64,000 bases of DNA from Ecdyonurus torrentis (GCA_949318235.1 OX439134.1:19330170-19394169), one strand, 5' to 3'; shown: positions 1 through 13,383, counted from the first letter of the stretch. Numbers and translations are program-made. The notes: generated by a model from the sequence alone, not told the origin.

Positions 1-1068
1 GAAGAAAGAGAAGAGAGAGTAGAGAGAGTAAGAGAAAGAGAGAGACAAAATACAAAGGAGATGACTAGGAAGTAACCATGCAGTGATCTCGCTCTCTTTC
101 TCTCTCCAATATCGATTGTGTCTCGCCGTTTTCTTCCGCCTCTCTACAAGAAATTTCTAACTGAGAAGACTGCAGTTCAGTTTAAGAACAAACCATGAAA
201 ATCCTTGACCTATTGTTAATCGAACTTAACGATGCATTTGCGTGCAGCGGACATATAAATTGTGACTCCTAAAATGTCAATAGGATACCTCATTCTTATA
301 TTATAACACTGCACTTTTTATATAAATATACAGAAGTAGAGAATATAATGTTAGAGCGTTTCGTTTTTATTACATTTCTTTTGAATTAGAAATTTAGTCT
401 CCGATTCTAAAACTTATGACGTCATTTATACTTTTACCGTTACATCAACGTTTAGTTACGTCATAACTGTTAATACCACAATACTTAAAACATTGTAAAA
501 CTGTGTACCAAGATTTACAGTAAAAATTTTGAAGTGTGAATTACTTTTACATGTATTAAAATTTTTAAATGGTTTAAGAATCATTAATAGGGGTAAAACA
601 AAAAAGGGAAACTAAACTATTAATATAAAAATTAAAAGAAAATCTTTTGAAGTTTTCTAATTTTAGTGTTGGTGCTTTAACAATAAAAAACAACTGACGG
701 TGCGGAGCGAAGCTATTAAAATACACAAACTAAATATTATACTATATAAACATTTTGATTAGAATGTTTTTTTTTATTTATATAAATAGGATTAAGAATT
801 ATGTGAAGAGAACACAATGTGGAGATTAAAATTATTTTTAGAATTGTTACGTCATTCAATTTAAATATAAATCAATATTAATTATTCTAAATGAATTATT
901 TGAATAAAAAAAAATCCTTCATATTGCAATATCTCTAAAAAAAAAAAAATTTTAAAAAAATGAATGCATTTTAAGTACTGTACCTACATGCATTAGAACT
1001 TAATGTATAAAAAAATAATGTTTCAAGACGATTCATAACGTTGCTATCACTGAAAGTATGTGTATCTC
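1..1068. other. AT-rich gene-free stretch
   Basis: No coding region is supported here. The first 110 bases are rich in GA and CT. A CRE-type octamer TGACGTCA lies at 417-424, and 405-520 resembles the repeat family seen complete at 23787-24076 (shared TGACGTCA, then a stretch like ACTTAAAACATTG and a GTGTAC end). Short A and T runs make up much of the rest. An untranslated exon or promoter in the first 250 bases cannot be excluded, but nothing supports one. Confidence 0.5.
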
Positions 1069-1069
1069 G

Positions 1070-1119
<50 letters not shown>

Positions 1120-1121
1120 GG

Positions 1122-1162
<41 letters not shown>
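1069..1162. repeat. (TTG)n microsatellite
   Basis: About 31 GTT/TTG triplets with one imperfection (TTGGTG) near 1120. Translated in different frames it gives poly-Val, poly-Gln or poly-Thr reading frames. These are by-products of the repeat, not proteins. Confidence 0.97.
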
Positions 1163-2603
1163 TATCACGTGAAGCAAAATTTGTATTTCGTATATTTTCA
1201 CGGCAAGCAAAATGTGTAACTCGGAGCACCTTCTACATTACGTTTGGAAAAGGGTTACACATTTTGATTTTCGTAACAACAACAAAACGAGACACACTGT
1301 TTTCCATGAAAAAAAAAAAAAAACCAGATACAGATTTGCCCCTCCTGATAAAAATCAGATACACATTTTGCTTTCCTGATAAAATATGATATACACATTT
1401 TACTCCACGTGATAAATAACAAGATACACATATTTATTCCTTACAACATCGATAATTACTAATCCCAGTTAGTATCGTAAGTACATATTGCAGTTTTAAA
1501 CTACCAACCTTTACTATTATACTTTTTATTCGCACAGTAATGTTTCTGACCAATCTATTTCACAATAACACGTACAACATTTTACGACTTAGTTTTTACA
1601 GCTTTCGTTGTCAATTTCTTCAATGTTGTGTTTTGGCAGTTAAAAATAACAACATTTTGTTCTTCTCAACATCAATCTAACACAATGCACTACTTTTTTT
1701 TTTTTTTATTACGTATAAGCTAAGAGGAAGATCGAAAACAGGGTCAAAACTTTGAAGGTACATTTTGTCATTTCCTTATAGAACATGGATTTTTGATTTA
1801 CTTATTTTTTATGTTTTCGTTTTGAAGAAAAGGAAGGGAGGAAAAAACGTTATCTTGAACATAAAAAAGGTAATAAAAGAGTTAAGTAAAAATTATTTTG
1901 TAATTTTGACTGCCCGATTTGAATTTTACGTTAATTTTTGAGCCACCAAAAAAATAAAAAATAATAATAATAAAAAGAGAGAGAAAAAAAGTGCATGGGT
2001 ACTTCAAGGTAAAGAGTATACTCAATATTTACAGAGAATCCATGTATATTTTGTACACGGAAAACATAAATTGTACGAATTGTTCAGTTACATAGATGTA
2101 ACTCTTCAGTACAAACCAATAACTTGGTTGTAAAAAGTTTGAGCAAAAACTTGTTAGTATAAACGTTATTTAATTGTTTCATTGGAAAACAGTTAGCTTT
2201 TTACATCATTAAAAAAACGTTGTATATATCTAAAAAAAATATTCTAAAAAAACGTCTAAATAGCAACTGTTTAGTTACTTTTTTCCGTCAATCTCTACTC
2301 AAATAATAGATACACATTTTGTTTGCCATTACAAAAAAAAAAAAAAAAAAAAAAGGCTGCATAACATCGATATTACGCTGTAGCAGCGCATGTTGTACAA
2401 TTTTTTCTCCGTGTAATCTACTGTGAGCCATATTCAAGTGACCAGTATTCTTGGTGTAAGAAGTGTTATAAATATGCTTGCTTCAGAAAGAACACTTTAG
2501 TACGTCCGTACATACGTACTTATTGTCGTGTGATGGTCACAGAGGGTTGTAATTATCATGTATTATTCAACATGACCCTTACTTATCATGCAAACCATGC
2601 CAT

Positions 2604-2606
<3 letters not shown>
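1163..2606. other. Gene-free AT-rich sequence
   Basis: No gene or recognised element. It contains A runs (1308-1322, 2332-2354), a T run near 1687-1706, and several phrases like 'agatacacattttg' recurring between 1320 and 2330 that suggest old, diverged short repeats. Confidence 0.45.

Positions 2607-2662
<56 letters not shown>
2607..2662. repeat. (TC)n microsatellite
   Basis: A pure CT dinucleotide run of roughly 55 bases. The Leu-Ser reading frame across it is a repeat by-product. Confidence 0.97.
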
Positions 2663-2664
<2 letters not shown>

Positions 2665-2914
2665 GTCTTAAATTTTACAAGTTCAAGGAAATTTCACACG
2701 TACACATCACAAAGTATAAAACTTCAACACAAGGTCAAAAATCTACACGAAAAAAAAACTAGCTACACATAAAAAACAAATGTTTACTTCCAAACGTTTA
2801 AAAATTACACCTCTAGACAAAAGTTTCCAAACACAAGTTTTCCTAGAACAAGCCAATGATTTTCTTATGAGAAAAACACAAATTACGCTCTGTTTGGCAA
2901 CTTTTGTCTATTAT

Positions 2915-3300
2915 ATAGAGCTATACTTACGAAATGCATTGATTATACGTCAAAGCACGAAGGTAATTTTAATAAATATTCAATCTTGTCCAGACAAGTA
3001 TGATGAGTACAAAAGATACGTAGGTTCTCCGTAAACATTATAGTGTATAATTCTCTACCACATTTCACTAGTAGACAGTACTCATGTACTATTGGTAGTG
3101 AGGAAACCTTCACTGGTAGAGAATTAACATTTTAAATGCAGAATATCTAGTATCAAATTATGGATTCATTTATATAGGTACTCTTCATGTACATGTATTA
3201 GAATTTGATGTATGCACATGAATATTTAGAAACAAAGTTTAATGAGTATCAGTTTTAAACTACTAGCCTCTACTACTACTTTCTTTTACTGTCAGTTTAA
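2915..3300 (+). mobile_element. Family B short interspersed element, copy 1
   Basis: Diverged copy of a repeat of about 500 bp seen at least six times in the window. Diagnostic phrases are GTCAAAGCACGA, 'ggttctccgtaaacatta', 'ttcactagtagacagtac' and 'cagttttaaactactagc', in the same order as in the copies at 8437, 19015 and 54900. The family ends in imperfect inverted sequences like CACTGAGAATACAAA, which suggests a MITE rather than a SINE. There is no coding potential. Confidence 0.75.
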
Positions 3301-4269
3301 ATTATGCTACATATATGAGTAATTTTAAAAATTATGAAAAAAAATTATGAAAAAATAACTATTTAAAATTGCCAAAGGAGCAAATAGTTTAGGAGACTTT
3401 TAACTAATACTTATAAAAATATCTGTCTATCAAAACTATCCTTTTCTATGACCAATTAGCAAACAGAATTGTTGCCAATTAAAATAAAGCAAAATTCATT
3501 TTGTTACTGTCTTTTATAACCAAGATATTATTCACTTATAATATAAATAAATATAATTTTTAAATCTATACAAGTTGTATTATCACCAATAAACGATGCT
3601 ACAAAAAGTAACTCTAAAGTTCCTGAAAACTTTTTGTTCTTTGTCCTATTATTGTTGTTTTGATACCCAAGTATAGCATCACAATTTTGTAGCCAATCTC
3701 AAAGTTTTTCTATCAAAGGAAAAATATTCCATAAATATAAATGGAGTGATTTCCTTTGTTATTTTCTATCAATAGCCTACAAAACTGCGTAAGTTGTGAA
3801 ATATAAAACTGATGCACTGGAAACTTCTTGGCACAGAATAGTAATAATCATACACGTAAAAATAATTGAAATGTTTAAACGGTAATATCAAAACTTTTAA
3901 ATCGGCTATAAATCCAGTTAAAAATTTCTCATTACTGAAATTTTTACTGAGCCTTAAAGTTTTTGTTTTCTTGAGTTTCAACCAATGAGAAAGACTATAA
4001 AGAAAAAACAATAGTGAGTAAATGTCCTAAAAGAAGCCATTTTTATTCCTGAATGTGAAATGCAAATTTTCAATTTTTGAGTTCATTAAGTTTTTTAAAT
4101 AATTCTTGAAAATTAATAATGACATTATTTTGTGACTTTGATTAATTAATTAATTAATTAAAAATACTAAATAAACTCAATAGTTTCAAATTCGCATATC
4201 GATGTCCTCTTTTAGAATATGAAATAAAATTACCCCCTTAAAACATTTTGGTTTTCAACGATTTGTTCA

Positions 4270-4303
<34 letters not shown>

Positions 4304-4799
4304 AATTTGAATTTCAATTAAGAAAGTCAGGAACACAAGTTTTGAGATCAGTAAGCTACAGTAAAAGTTTCAGTGTCGAGATAAAATTTAAACTCGAATT
4401 TTAGTTGGTTCATTCCCCCCATAACCCATAAGAAAAGTCTGTTAAATACAGACAGGAGCATGACGTCGTCTGCTAGCACTTTGTTAGTATTGTTGGGCAC
4501 CGAGTATATATTATATTTTATCACTAAATCTACTTTTGCAAGACTTAGCTGTGCGTAAAGCTATAGTAAGATAATGCACTTTTTAATGAACTATAATTAA
4601 TTATTTTAATAACAAGTAATTACTATTTTAGTGTAAAAGTTTCTCAATTTTCTTTTTTCTTTCTCAAAGTATTATTTATAGTATACATATTATCAATTAA
4701 AAATTAAAATGAGAGAAAATATATTTTTCTAATAAAATTTTGTACTATAAAATTAAAATTATAGTTAAAATTTTAATTAATATAATTATAAATTATATC
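3301..4799. other. Gene-free AT-rich sequence
   Basis: No gene seen. Contains a (TTAA) run at 4141-4161 and a T run at about 4272-4300. The remainder is low-complexity AT sequence with no recognised repeat. Confidence 0.45.
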
Positions 4800-4926
4800 T
4801 AACATTATATGTCAAACATTATTAAATATTTATTGTAACTGACTGTACTGTAAAACAGTTGGGTTAAATTGAGAGGTTGTTATGCCTGATTTAGCCCAAT
4901 AAAAGCCGTTAATTATTATTATTATT
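4800..4926 (+). mobile_element. SINE/LINE-like 3' tail with (ATT)n
   Basis: The segment ends 'ccaataaaagccgttaatta' followed by (TTA/ATT)n, a typical 3' end of invertebrate non-LTR retroelements. The same segment occurs in reverse orientation at 54058-54170 (shared 'acagcttttactgagctaaa' against its complement, the 'gagagg' block and the 'tgtcaaacatta' block). That marks it as a dispersed family rather than unique sequence. Which LINE class it depends on cannot be told. Confidence 0.65.
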
Positions 4927-5245
4927 AATTAGTTTCTTGATTAAAATAGAGTTTGAAGCATTTTATTATAATTATTTATACTTTTGAATGTACTCGAAAG
5001 ACACAAAGTAACAGAAATTATTCATAAATATAAAATTTACTTTATTATTTTGCAGATTGTGTTCGCTGTGCATGTATCCGTACAACTTGTGTAGTATGTG
5101 TTGTGTCGTGTAGTGTTAGTTAGAAAACTACATTATCTGGCAACATATTTTGTACCGAGTTCCAGCCAACTATCTGCGTACGTATGTAAATGTTCTTCTC
5201 TGTGAGACCGTCTTCCAAGTCAACTTTACAAGTCCAAGACTTTGG

Positions 5246-5568
<323 letters not shown>

Positions 5569-6111
5569 TAATACAGCAATAATTTAAAACAAGCTTTGCA
5601 GTATGATTTTCATTATTTTCAGGAAGTTTTCAAATATTTAGGTTGCCAACTTTTGGCTCTTACTTGTAAGAGAAAACACCAAAAACGACACTACTATTAA
5701 AACTCTTCAACTGAATTTAAATTTCATGTTTAAATTTTCATTATACCGCTTAACTTAAATACAAAAGCCAAAATATTCTATGTCATTATTTTAAACCTCA
5801 AGATTATGTTTTTAAATTTATGATTTTGATTTTATATCCTACAGTTATAAAAATGTTATGAAGTTTGTAGAATTAAAAATTTTGCAATGTAAAATAAAAA
5901 TTATATTTAAAAATCTCTTATCTTTTTAGAAATTCAAGTATTGACTCCTTAATTTTGTGATTGCTATTAAAAAGCTATAAAATCCACTTATAGTAAAAAT
6001 TTCACATTCTGTGATAATGAGATCAAAGAGACGTAACACTGATATAATTTCTTTAACTTTATCGGAAGTAGATATTAACAATCGAGAAAAAAAAATTAAG
6101 TGCATTTCAAC
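5569..6111. other. Gene-free AT-rich sequence
   Basis: Nothing recognised: no long reading frame, inverted repeat or shared family. Confidence 0.4.
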
Positions 6112-6302
6112 CTTTTCGCGTCACACTTTACCAATTTCCAAAGAATGAACGATCTACACTTTACAAATTTACGGCTACCTGGATATTTCACACCTGTTTT
6201 ATACACCAGAAACTCCAGGTAGCCGCGACTTTGTAAAGTGTAGATCGTTCATTCTTTGGAAATTTAAAAAATGTAGATAAGCTTCATCTTGACGTGAAAA
6301 GA
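6112..6302. mobile_element. Foldback MITE, about 190 bp
   Basis: Near-perfect palindrome. The left side contains 'tccaaagaatgaacgatcta' then CACTTTACAAA and GGCTACCTGG. The right side has the exact complement in reverse order, around a centre near 6200. The outer ends TTTTCGCGTCA and TGACGTGAAAA are also inverted. No TSD is clear. A related phrase (CGCGTCAAAAGCAAGCATCTACACTTT) split over 18006-18062 suggests a second, damaged copy. Confidence 0.8.
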
Positions 6303-6960
6303 TCGGGTTACGCTACCTGACATTAGTTGATTCTGAAAAATCAACAATGTTTCAATTTATTCCGTCCATACAATAATGATGTTCATAAACCCTGCTTTCT
6401 TGCTCCAAAAAAAAAAAAAAAAAAAAAAAAAAAGCATTACGTGATCGTCAGTTTTTTCGTGATTTGGAGCTCAAAAGAAATAAAAAATAAAAAACATTAA
6501 ACACTATATTAATAAAAGTTGTTTTTTGTTGTTTTGTTTTTTTTGTATTTTTTTAGCAACTCTATTTAAAAGTCACTATGATTGGCTGTAACAGCGTGTG
6601 CTGACTTTATCCTTAATCTAAAAATCTGCAATTTGTTGACATCCCTACCTATTACCTAAAGCAGGTACAAGGTTTCAGGTGAATATTTGGTGCAATACTT
6701 GATTGAGGCATTGATTATCTTTAAAAAAAAATCAATCAGAAAAAATTCGTGCCAAAAACATAGTTAGAAAAAATTGTTTTAAACAACATAAAGTAATTTA
6801 TCATTATATTTTTTAATAAGTTAAGTAATTGAAAAAAAAAACTGATTCAAAACAATAAATATATTTTATATAATTACAGTTCTCTGCTACTTGAAAGTGC
6901 ACTGTACTATATCTATAAAATATAATGCACTACATAGAATGAATTTATTTTTTATAGCAC

Positions 6961-6996
<36 letters not shown>

Positions 6997-7084
6997 AGTG
7001 CAAATAGTTCAGTTTGAACAATGAAGTTTCCAACTGATGGAAATTAATAATGTAATGAATTTTGTCAATTTACAATTGTACTGT

Positions 7085-7118
<34 letters not shown>

Positions 7119-8436
7119 CTTTTTTTTAAGAACTAAGTAAAAAAGTTCAACTAGTTCTAGTTCAACTATATAGATTTTTTTTTTCAACATTATTTAATAT
7201 TTTAGCCAAGTTTCATTTTATATAAATATAAATTTTATTGTTGTTAAAATAAATTCTTCTTTTTCTTTTCTTTTTTGTTTTTTAATATATAAACAATACA
7301 AAGTAAAAGTTGTTTTTATACTTCTGGATTATTGCCAAAAACATCGTTCTTTTTTTTTTATAACAAACTTTTTATAAAAACAAAAGTTCAAAAGATTTTA
7401 TTATTATTATTATATTTTAATTAAAAAAAAAAGTACTGAGTTTTTCAACAGGTTCTTATGGCTAAATATTCTCAAAGTTTTGCTTGCCCACCGTTGTGAA
7501 ATGTGCTGGAAAACCACTGTGAAAAGACGCACATATCTCTTAAGGAGAAAGTTTTATTTATTGATTTTGATCGTGTACTGTCATTCAATTTAGTATAAAT
7601 TTAAAGCTAATTATGTAAGCTGTTACTGGTAAAATTTGAAAGTTACTTCACCATTAAAACAATGAAAAACAAACATTGGTAAAACTAACACTGAGCTTGA
7701 TGGGGCTAGAATGATAAAACCACCTTAAAGGTGTATTTGCTTCAAAAAATCAAATCAAAAACGTAAAATTCATGAAATGGGACCACGTATTATAACCTTC
7801 AACCCTTCTGACACAAATTGGGGTTAAAAAACTGTAAAGTAGGCATCTTTAGGAATTCATGATGTCATCAATTTTGGGTCCAAAATATACATTGTAGCGC
7901 GGGTTACCTACTTTATAAGTTTGCTTCTTAGTTTATAAGGGTTCTGAAGCGTTAAATGACATAATATGTGTAATGTGTATGTATAATACTCCCATCTTGT
8001 AATTTATCGTTGCGTTTTTTTTTTTTTTTTTTTTTCTTGAAGCAAGTATCTCTGTTAAAAAATTGTTATATTTAGGTCCAGCGAACCACTTTTAAAGGTC
8101 CAAATGTAAATACGTCACATTTTCCTGCCTGTCTTAGACTCTTAGTTCTCCAGAGTAGCTAATGCTTCGCCTTAAATTCTAAAAACTTATGCTATTTTTT
8201 GGTACGTTTATAATTCTGTGGTATCAAAAAGCTTCATAAGTCAAACAACAACTTTTTACATCTAGAAATACAAATATTAAGTTTATACTTTTAGTTTATG
8301 TATAAGTTTAAATGTTTTCACTACACTGTAAAATAAATTTCACATTTCAGCTATTTAAATTATTCTTCTATACTGCTGCTGGCCATTTCTTAAGTTACAG
8401 TATCGAGTTTTGAAGTAAAACTTTAATTTTGTACAC
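6303..8436. other. Gene-free sequence with A/T runs
   Basis: No gene. Long A runs at 6407-6433 and 6961-6989 and T runs at 7089-7128 and about 8017-8036. The part around 7690-7930 has faint similarity to family A elements (a 'ctgtaaagtaggcat' phrase) and may be a very old copy. Confidence 0.45.
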
Positions 8437-8815
8437 TCAGAAAAGAAATTTTTTACTCACAACGCACAAATGTTTATAGAGTACACGTATGAAATACTTT
8501 GATTGTACGTCAAAGCACGAGTGTATTGTTACTAAATATTCTATCTTGTAGAGGCTAGTGTTGATGTAAGTATGGTGAATACAAAAGATACATGGGTTCT
8601 CCGTAAACATTAGAGTATACTCTCTACCGCATTTCATTAGAAGACAGTACCCATGCACTATTAGTAGTTAGTAAATATTTTAGATGCTTAATATCTGGAT
8701 ATTTGGATAATTTTAGTTACTCTCTATGCATTACTGTTTGATGTATGCACTGCACGCATGAATGTTTAGAGACAGTGTTTAGTGATTAAAATACTAGTCT
8801 CTACTACTGTATGCG
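8437..8815 (+). mobile_element. Family B element, copy 2
   Basis: Starts near 'ttttactcacaacgcacaaa', includes GTCAAAGCACGAGTG, 'acatgggttctccgtaaaca' and 'agacagtacccatgcactat', and continues to the 'ctagtctctactactg' end. Its end is interrupted by the TA-flanked MITE at 8816-8971, so the insertion of that MITE is the younger event. Confidence 0.8.
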
Positions 8816-8971
8816 TACAGTCATTTTACTAAAAAATGCATTTCTATTGGGTTATGGTTATGGCCATTTAATGCTATCAGATGAAGATTTCAGTTGATGC
8901 AAAACTCTATTTAAAAATACATGCTATTCTCATCATGCTAATAGAAATTCATTTTTAGTAAAATGACCGTA
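8816..8971. mobile_element. TA-flanked MITE (Tc1/mariner type)
   Basis: Element of about 152 bp between TA dinucleotides at 8816-8817 and 8970-8971. Terminal inverted repeats read CAGTCATTTTACTAAAAA on the left and complement TTTTTAGTAAAATGACCG on the right, extending through ATTTCTATT/AATAGAAAT. A second, more diverged copy is at 50595-50742. TA duplication and short TIRs are the hallmark of Tc1/mariner-mobilised elements. No coding capacity. Confidence 0.85.
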
Positions 8972-9298
8972 CTCTAGCCGTGAAGAAACTTTGTTAATTA
9001 TTTGAGCTAGCATTATTAAATTTGTTTTCCAGTGTAATGTATTATTCTTAGAAAGCCTTAAGATATATTTAAGTCCATCCCTCCTTTATTAATTAATTAA
9101 TTATAGGAGGGGAGTTATATAAGACTTTAAAAGAAAAATATTAACAACTTTAGGCTTTAAGAAATTTTTGTAGTAATTAAATACTTTGCAAGTTTCAAAG
9201 TAGGAAGTATGAGATGAAAATGTGGAGTAAGAGAGCTTTTTGTCAAACCATGAGATTGCATCTTATTTTTTTTTCTCTTCTCGTATAGTATTTAAAAA

Positions 9299-9333
<35 letters not shown>

Positions 9334-9546
9334 AAGGTTAATTAATATTATATTCAAGAAATTCAGAAATTCAAATAATATTAATAAGTTATAAATAATA
9401 TTATATTATGGTAATGTTATAATTAGAAATAATCGGGTCAAAAATATGCATCGTTAAGCATTGAAAGTAGAGACTGAATTTTTAACTATGTTGTCTCTGC
9501 TATGCTGTACAGAAAAGCTATTTTTCACTATAAAATAAATAGCTTT
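8972..9546. other. Gene-free sequence
   Basis: Nothing recognised apart from an A run at 9302-9331 and AATTAATTAATTA near 9091-9103. Confidence 0.4.
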
Positions 9547-9853
9547 ATAGGGTGTATGCGCATAACGTCATATTTAATGCGCTTGGACGCCATACTGGAG
9601 TAATGAATAACATTGCTCAGCATAGGTCAAATGTCGTTTTTGGCTATTTTCTTTGGGAAATCGCTTAATTTTTTGTTACTCTTATTTTTCTCACATACTT
9701 AACATACTAATACAACCTATTAACAGCATCAATGCTCTAAAAAAATATTGTAGAGTGTTTTTAAAGTGTCAAAATGAGTTATTTTCATTTATGGCCTATG
9801 TTATTGAGTTATTCAACATGGCGTCGACTTTAACATAATTGCATACACCCTAT
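9547..9853. mobile_element. Family C MITE, copy 1
   Basis: About 307 bp with terminal inverted repeats TATAGGGTGTATGC and GCATACACCCTATA. Interior phrases 'gcatcaatgctct' and 'gtcgactttaacat' are shared with the copies at 15944-16250 and 61339-61668. The TA at each edge suggests a TA target. The 61-residue reading frame inside it is not conserved in the other copies. Confidence 0.88.
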
Positions 9854-10189
9854 ACAAGCTATTTTTGCAAGCTAAATATTAAGTTCAGGTCGTTCTAATT
9901 TTTGTTTTAGAAAAGTTTTGGTGTTCATAATATTAAAATGTCAAATATAAATGTGATTTATGGTTAAATGTTATTTTTAATATAATGTGTCAATTTTATT
10001 TGAGTGTATACTTATTATCTAATTTAGAAATTATATTGCAGTTATTTAAAAATAACAATGTGAATAATATATGAAATTTATGATTTTTTTTAGTATTTAT
10101 TATTAACGATAATAGTTGCAAAATATATAAGTACAATCTATTGTGAGGTGTAACTGTGCTGATTTTTGTTGTTATTGTAATAATGTAGC

Positions 10190-10321
10190 CTTTAAAAATT
10201 ATATTATCGTTTGTTAATAAGCCTCTGTATAAATTAAATATCTGGTCAAGGTTTTGTAAAATAGGGCTGTCAAGCCCTCACAACGCCTTAATAAAGTTTA
10301 TTATTATTATTATTATTATTA
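10190..10321 (+). mobile_element. LINE/SINE-like 3' tail
   Basis: The sequence 'gccttaataaagtttattat' followed by (TTA)n is the kind of 3' end left by target-primed reverse transcription of invertebrate LINEs or their SINEs. Only the tail is recognisable; no reverse-transcriptase coding is visible upstream. Confidence 0.55.
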
Positions 10322-10339
10322 TACCAAATTTAAAATTAA

Positions 10340-10411
10340 CACTATTCTATATTACTATTATATATTATAATATATATAATATAATATATAATGATAATAT
10401 ATATAATATAT

Positions 10412-10453
<42 letters not shown>

Positions 10454-10463
10454 ATGATATATA
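10340..10463. repeat. (TA)n-rich tract
   Basis: Alternating TA/ATAT tract, purest at about 10420-10447. Confidence 0.9.
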
Positions 10464-10639
10464 TTATTATTATCAGTAGACGTCAAAACTTTATGTTTTT
10501 GCGAAGCAAATAAATATAACATCAGAATTTTTATCCTTTTACTTCACGCAATTATTTCTATATTGCTGAAAAATCTTGCTTAAATAGACCAGTTGCATTC
10601 ATATTTAAGAGCCGCCATTTTGCTGGTCAGGAATACATA

Positions 10640-10920
10640 GGCCAGCATAGGAAAAAGATTTTTTTTTTTTTTTTTTATTAGCAAAAGAAGCTTCAAACCT
10701 CATTCAAAGACTTATTTCTAGCTTCTAATAAGCTCGAAGAATACAGTATGAGAAAAATTCGTTCAGTTGAAATAAACTGTATTTATGTGAAAAATTAAGA
10801 GAAATTATGTTTCCCCTATGCTGGACAATGCATTAGGCACCACAAACATGGCAACAAAGCGCAAGGATATGAAAGGGGTCTATAACATGCTTGGAAATAG
10901 CAAGTCAGTCACTTAGGGGT
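10640..10920 (+). mobile_element. Dispersed repeat shared with 51690-51905
   Basis: This segment and 51690-51905 share 'ttatgctggacaatgcatta' (one base different here), GGCACCACAA, ATGGCAACAAAGCGCAAGGA and the upstream 'aagcttcaaacctca' region. The relatedness is clear, but the reading frame is broken here. I do not know the family. It could be a fragment of a degraded coding transposon. Confidence 0.6.
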
Positions 10921-11639
10921 TGTATTCAGATGGCTTGTAATTCAAAATCTATAAGTAAAACTTCCAAACTTTATGATGCCTTATGAAATTTAATAGTAAC
11001 AGCTACCTATGACAAAATTTTCAGAACCATCATATAAGAGAGAAAATAATTATTAAAATGAATGTGGGCTTTTATGGGACTAAAACTTCAAAAACTCATA
11101 ATTTAAAATCTAGAATGGTGAGCCTGTAATTTTTTTTAACGTTTTTGAAGATAACTTATCCTATAGTATACCACTGTACAAAATTTTAGATTTTTCTTTC
11201 TTCACAACTTTTTAGTCAAATCGGGCAAAAAAAAAATTAAAAAAAACTTTACATATTATGGACTTTTTTGCTAGTTTAAATACTTAACGATATGAATTTT
11301 TTTATCTCGACTAATATTGGCCCCTCCCCCTTAAATTTTTTGTGTGTACATGTATATAATATAAAAACAAAAGAAAAATACATTACATATTCCAATAGAG
11401 AGAGTACGATATAGTTAATTTTGTATCATATATGATATAAAGACTAAAGTTTATTATACTGCAGAGTTTACATTAATGATCTGTTCTCTCTATTCCCTAT
11501 GGTAAAGAAGGATTTACACCTTATGTTATAGTTGGGATACCGCACTAGCACAAAATACGTAAGCATTTTCTCATGGTTGCAGAACCAACATAATAATATA
11601 TACACTTACAAAACACATATCTAGTGTCCAAATATTTGT

Positions 11640-12450
11640 TGATTATTGTTGGGAGAACTAGAATCAATGAAAATTCACTTCATGCGTATGAAAATCTATA
11701 ATATTGAACAAAAAAATTAATAATTATTAAGAACTCGTAAAAATCTAATTACCATTGATATTTTTAGATTTTTTTTTTTATCACGCAACTTTCAAATTAT
11801 GAAAAAATATACAATAAAAGCTATTAAATAGTTTTAGTATTTTTCTATTAGAAAACATAAAATATCTATAGCGTCAAATCATTTGTTGTCCAACGCAGGT
11901 AGATAATAATAATGACTTCCAGTGAACGTTTGGTGCATTACCGGACAGCTACTTCACCTGTAGTTATCATTACTATAAGATTTACCTTTATAAAACCTGG
12001 ACAACTAATTCACCTGTAGTTATCATTATTATAAGATTTACCTTTGTACTACCTGGATAGCTATTTCACCTTCAGTTATCATTTTTGTAAGATTTACCTA
12101 TACTCGTCTCAAAAAGCCTGAGTTACCTACCGTTCAACCTTTTACGGTATAGCCCACCGCCCCCCTCTGAAATGCGCATGAGAAAATGAGCGATACATTA
12201 GTGGTAAAACGATAAATCGCCTGAGGTTTTTTGAGTCGAGTATATGCACTACCTGGATTGCTACTTCACCTGTATCATTTTTATAAGAATAACTTTTATA
12301 CTACCTGGATAGCTACTTTGCCTGTAGTTATTCTTATTCTTATTCTACTTCACCTGTAGTTATCATTATTTAAAGATATTCCTTATGTACTACCTGAATA
12401 GCTACTTCACCTATAGTTGTCATTTTTATAAGATTAACTTTTGTTTTAAC
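11640..12450 (+). mobile_element. Minisatellite-bearing element (Helitron-like?), copy 1
   Basis: A unique flank (11640-11940, including 'tgacttccagtgaacgtttg' and 'acttcatgcgtatgaaaatc') is followed by a tandem array of a 56-bp unit built on 'gctacttcacctgtagttat' and AAGATTTACC. The same flank plus array occurs in inverted orientation at 20876-21460. A mobile flank with a variable minisatellite core is the architecture of molluscan 'pearl'/MINE and Helentron-derived elements. No definite Helitron ends (TC...CTRR) were identified, so the class is inference. Confidence 0.7.
12101..12242. mobile_element. TA-flanked MITE inside the 56-bp array
   Basis: About 140 bp splitting one 56-bp unit. 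The inverted ends are TACTCGTCTCAAAAAGCCT on the left and the complement of AGGTTTTTTGAGTCGAGTA on the right. It sits between TA dinucleotides inside the array, so it inserted after the array had formed. Confidence 0.75.
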
Positions 12451-13383
12451 AACGTAGTGACTGTTTTACTCTCGGTGTAACTTAAAGATTGTAATGCACT
12501 ACACGTGTGGTATCTCAGTGTACAGTATAGTGTTAATATAATTTACGGAGCCTTTGTGTTATATAGGAAACTGTGTGAGCTACGGGATTTACAATTACTT
12601 TATGTTGTTAAAGTCGTGTTCGCACGCACGTGACGTGGAGACTGCAGAGTTAAGTTTCCTCAACTATTGTGTACTGTACAGCAAAGCTACTTTTTAACAT
12701 TATACAAATAGGTATATCATCGGTAAGATCACTTTAAACAATATCAATAAAAAAAATTAATCGCCTTTATTTTAAATGCATAGTAAAGCAGTAGATATCC
12801 TAAATCAAAATATATATATATATATTTTTTTTTTAAAGAAATGAGCAATTACTGTGCATGTTGTGCAAAAGGATAATATGAAATTTGTTTTCAATTAAAT
12901 TATTTTTTAAGTTGTTTGGAATAGTATTATGTAATTTTAATTTTGTGTAATATGCATGTTTACGTATGTATATGCATGTGTATGTATATATATGTATGTG
13001 TTAATGTAATGCATGACATTTTATGCAAAATTCGTTCTTTTTCTTTTCCTTTTTTTTTTTTGTTTTTGTTTTTGTTTTTCTATAGTAAAAACATTTTTGC
13101 TAATTTTTTTTTTTTTTTTTTTCATCTAAATAGATGATATAATGTAAAATTTAATGTAATAAATGATTAGAACCAACCGATAAGGCCTAGGTCTTGGTTG
13201 GATTTCTGTGTATATGAGTGATAAACAATAAAAAAAAAATAATAAAAAATTGCGTATCGTTTGCTTATTATTTTCTTTACAAATTTTATAACTGTAATAT
13301 AAAGGTATATTCACGTAAATATTCATTTATCTATTTAAATTTTGCGCAGGAATGACTAATTTTTGTAAATTATGCTATTTTAG

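Noticed and set aside
971..1389. Poly-Gln, poly-Thr and poly-Val proteins around 1069-1162
   Set aside because: All are different frames of one (TTG)n run. No conserved sequence on either side of the repeat.
9653..9838. 61-residue frame inside family C
   Set aside because: Broken in the other two copies of the same element.
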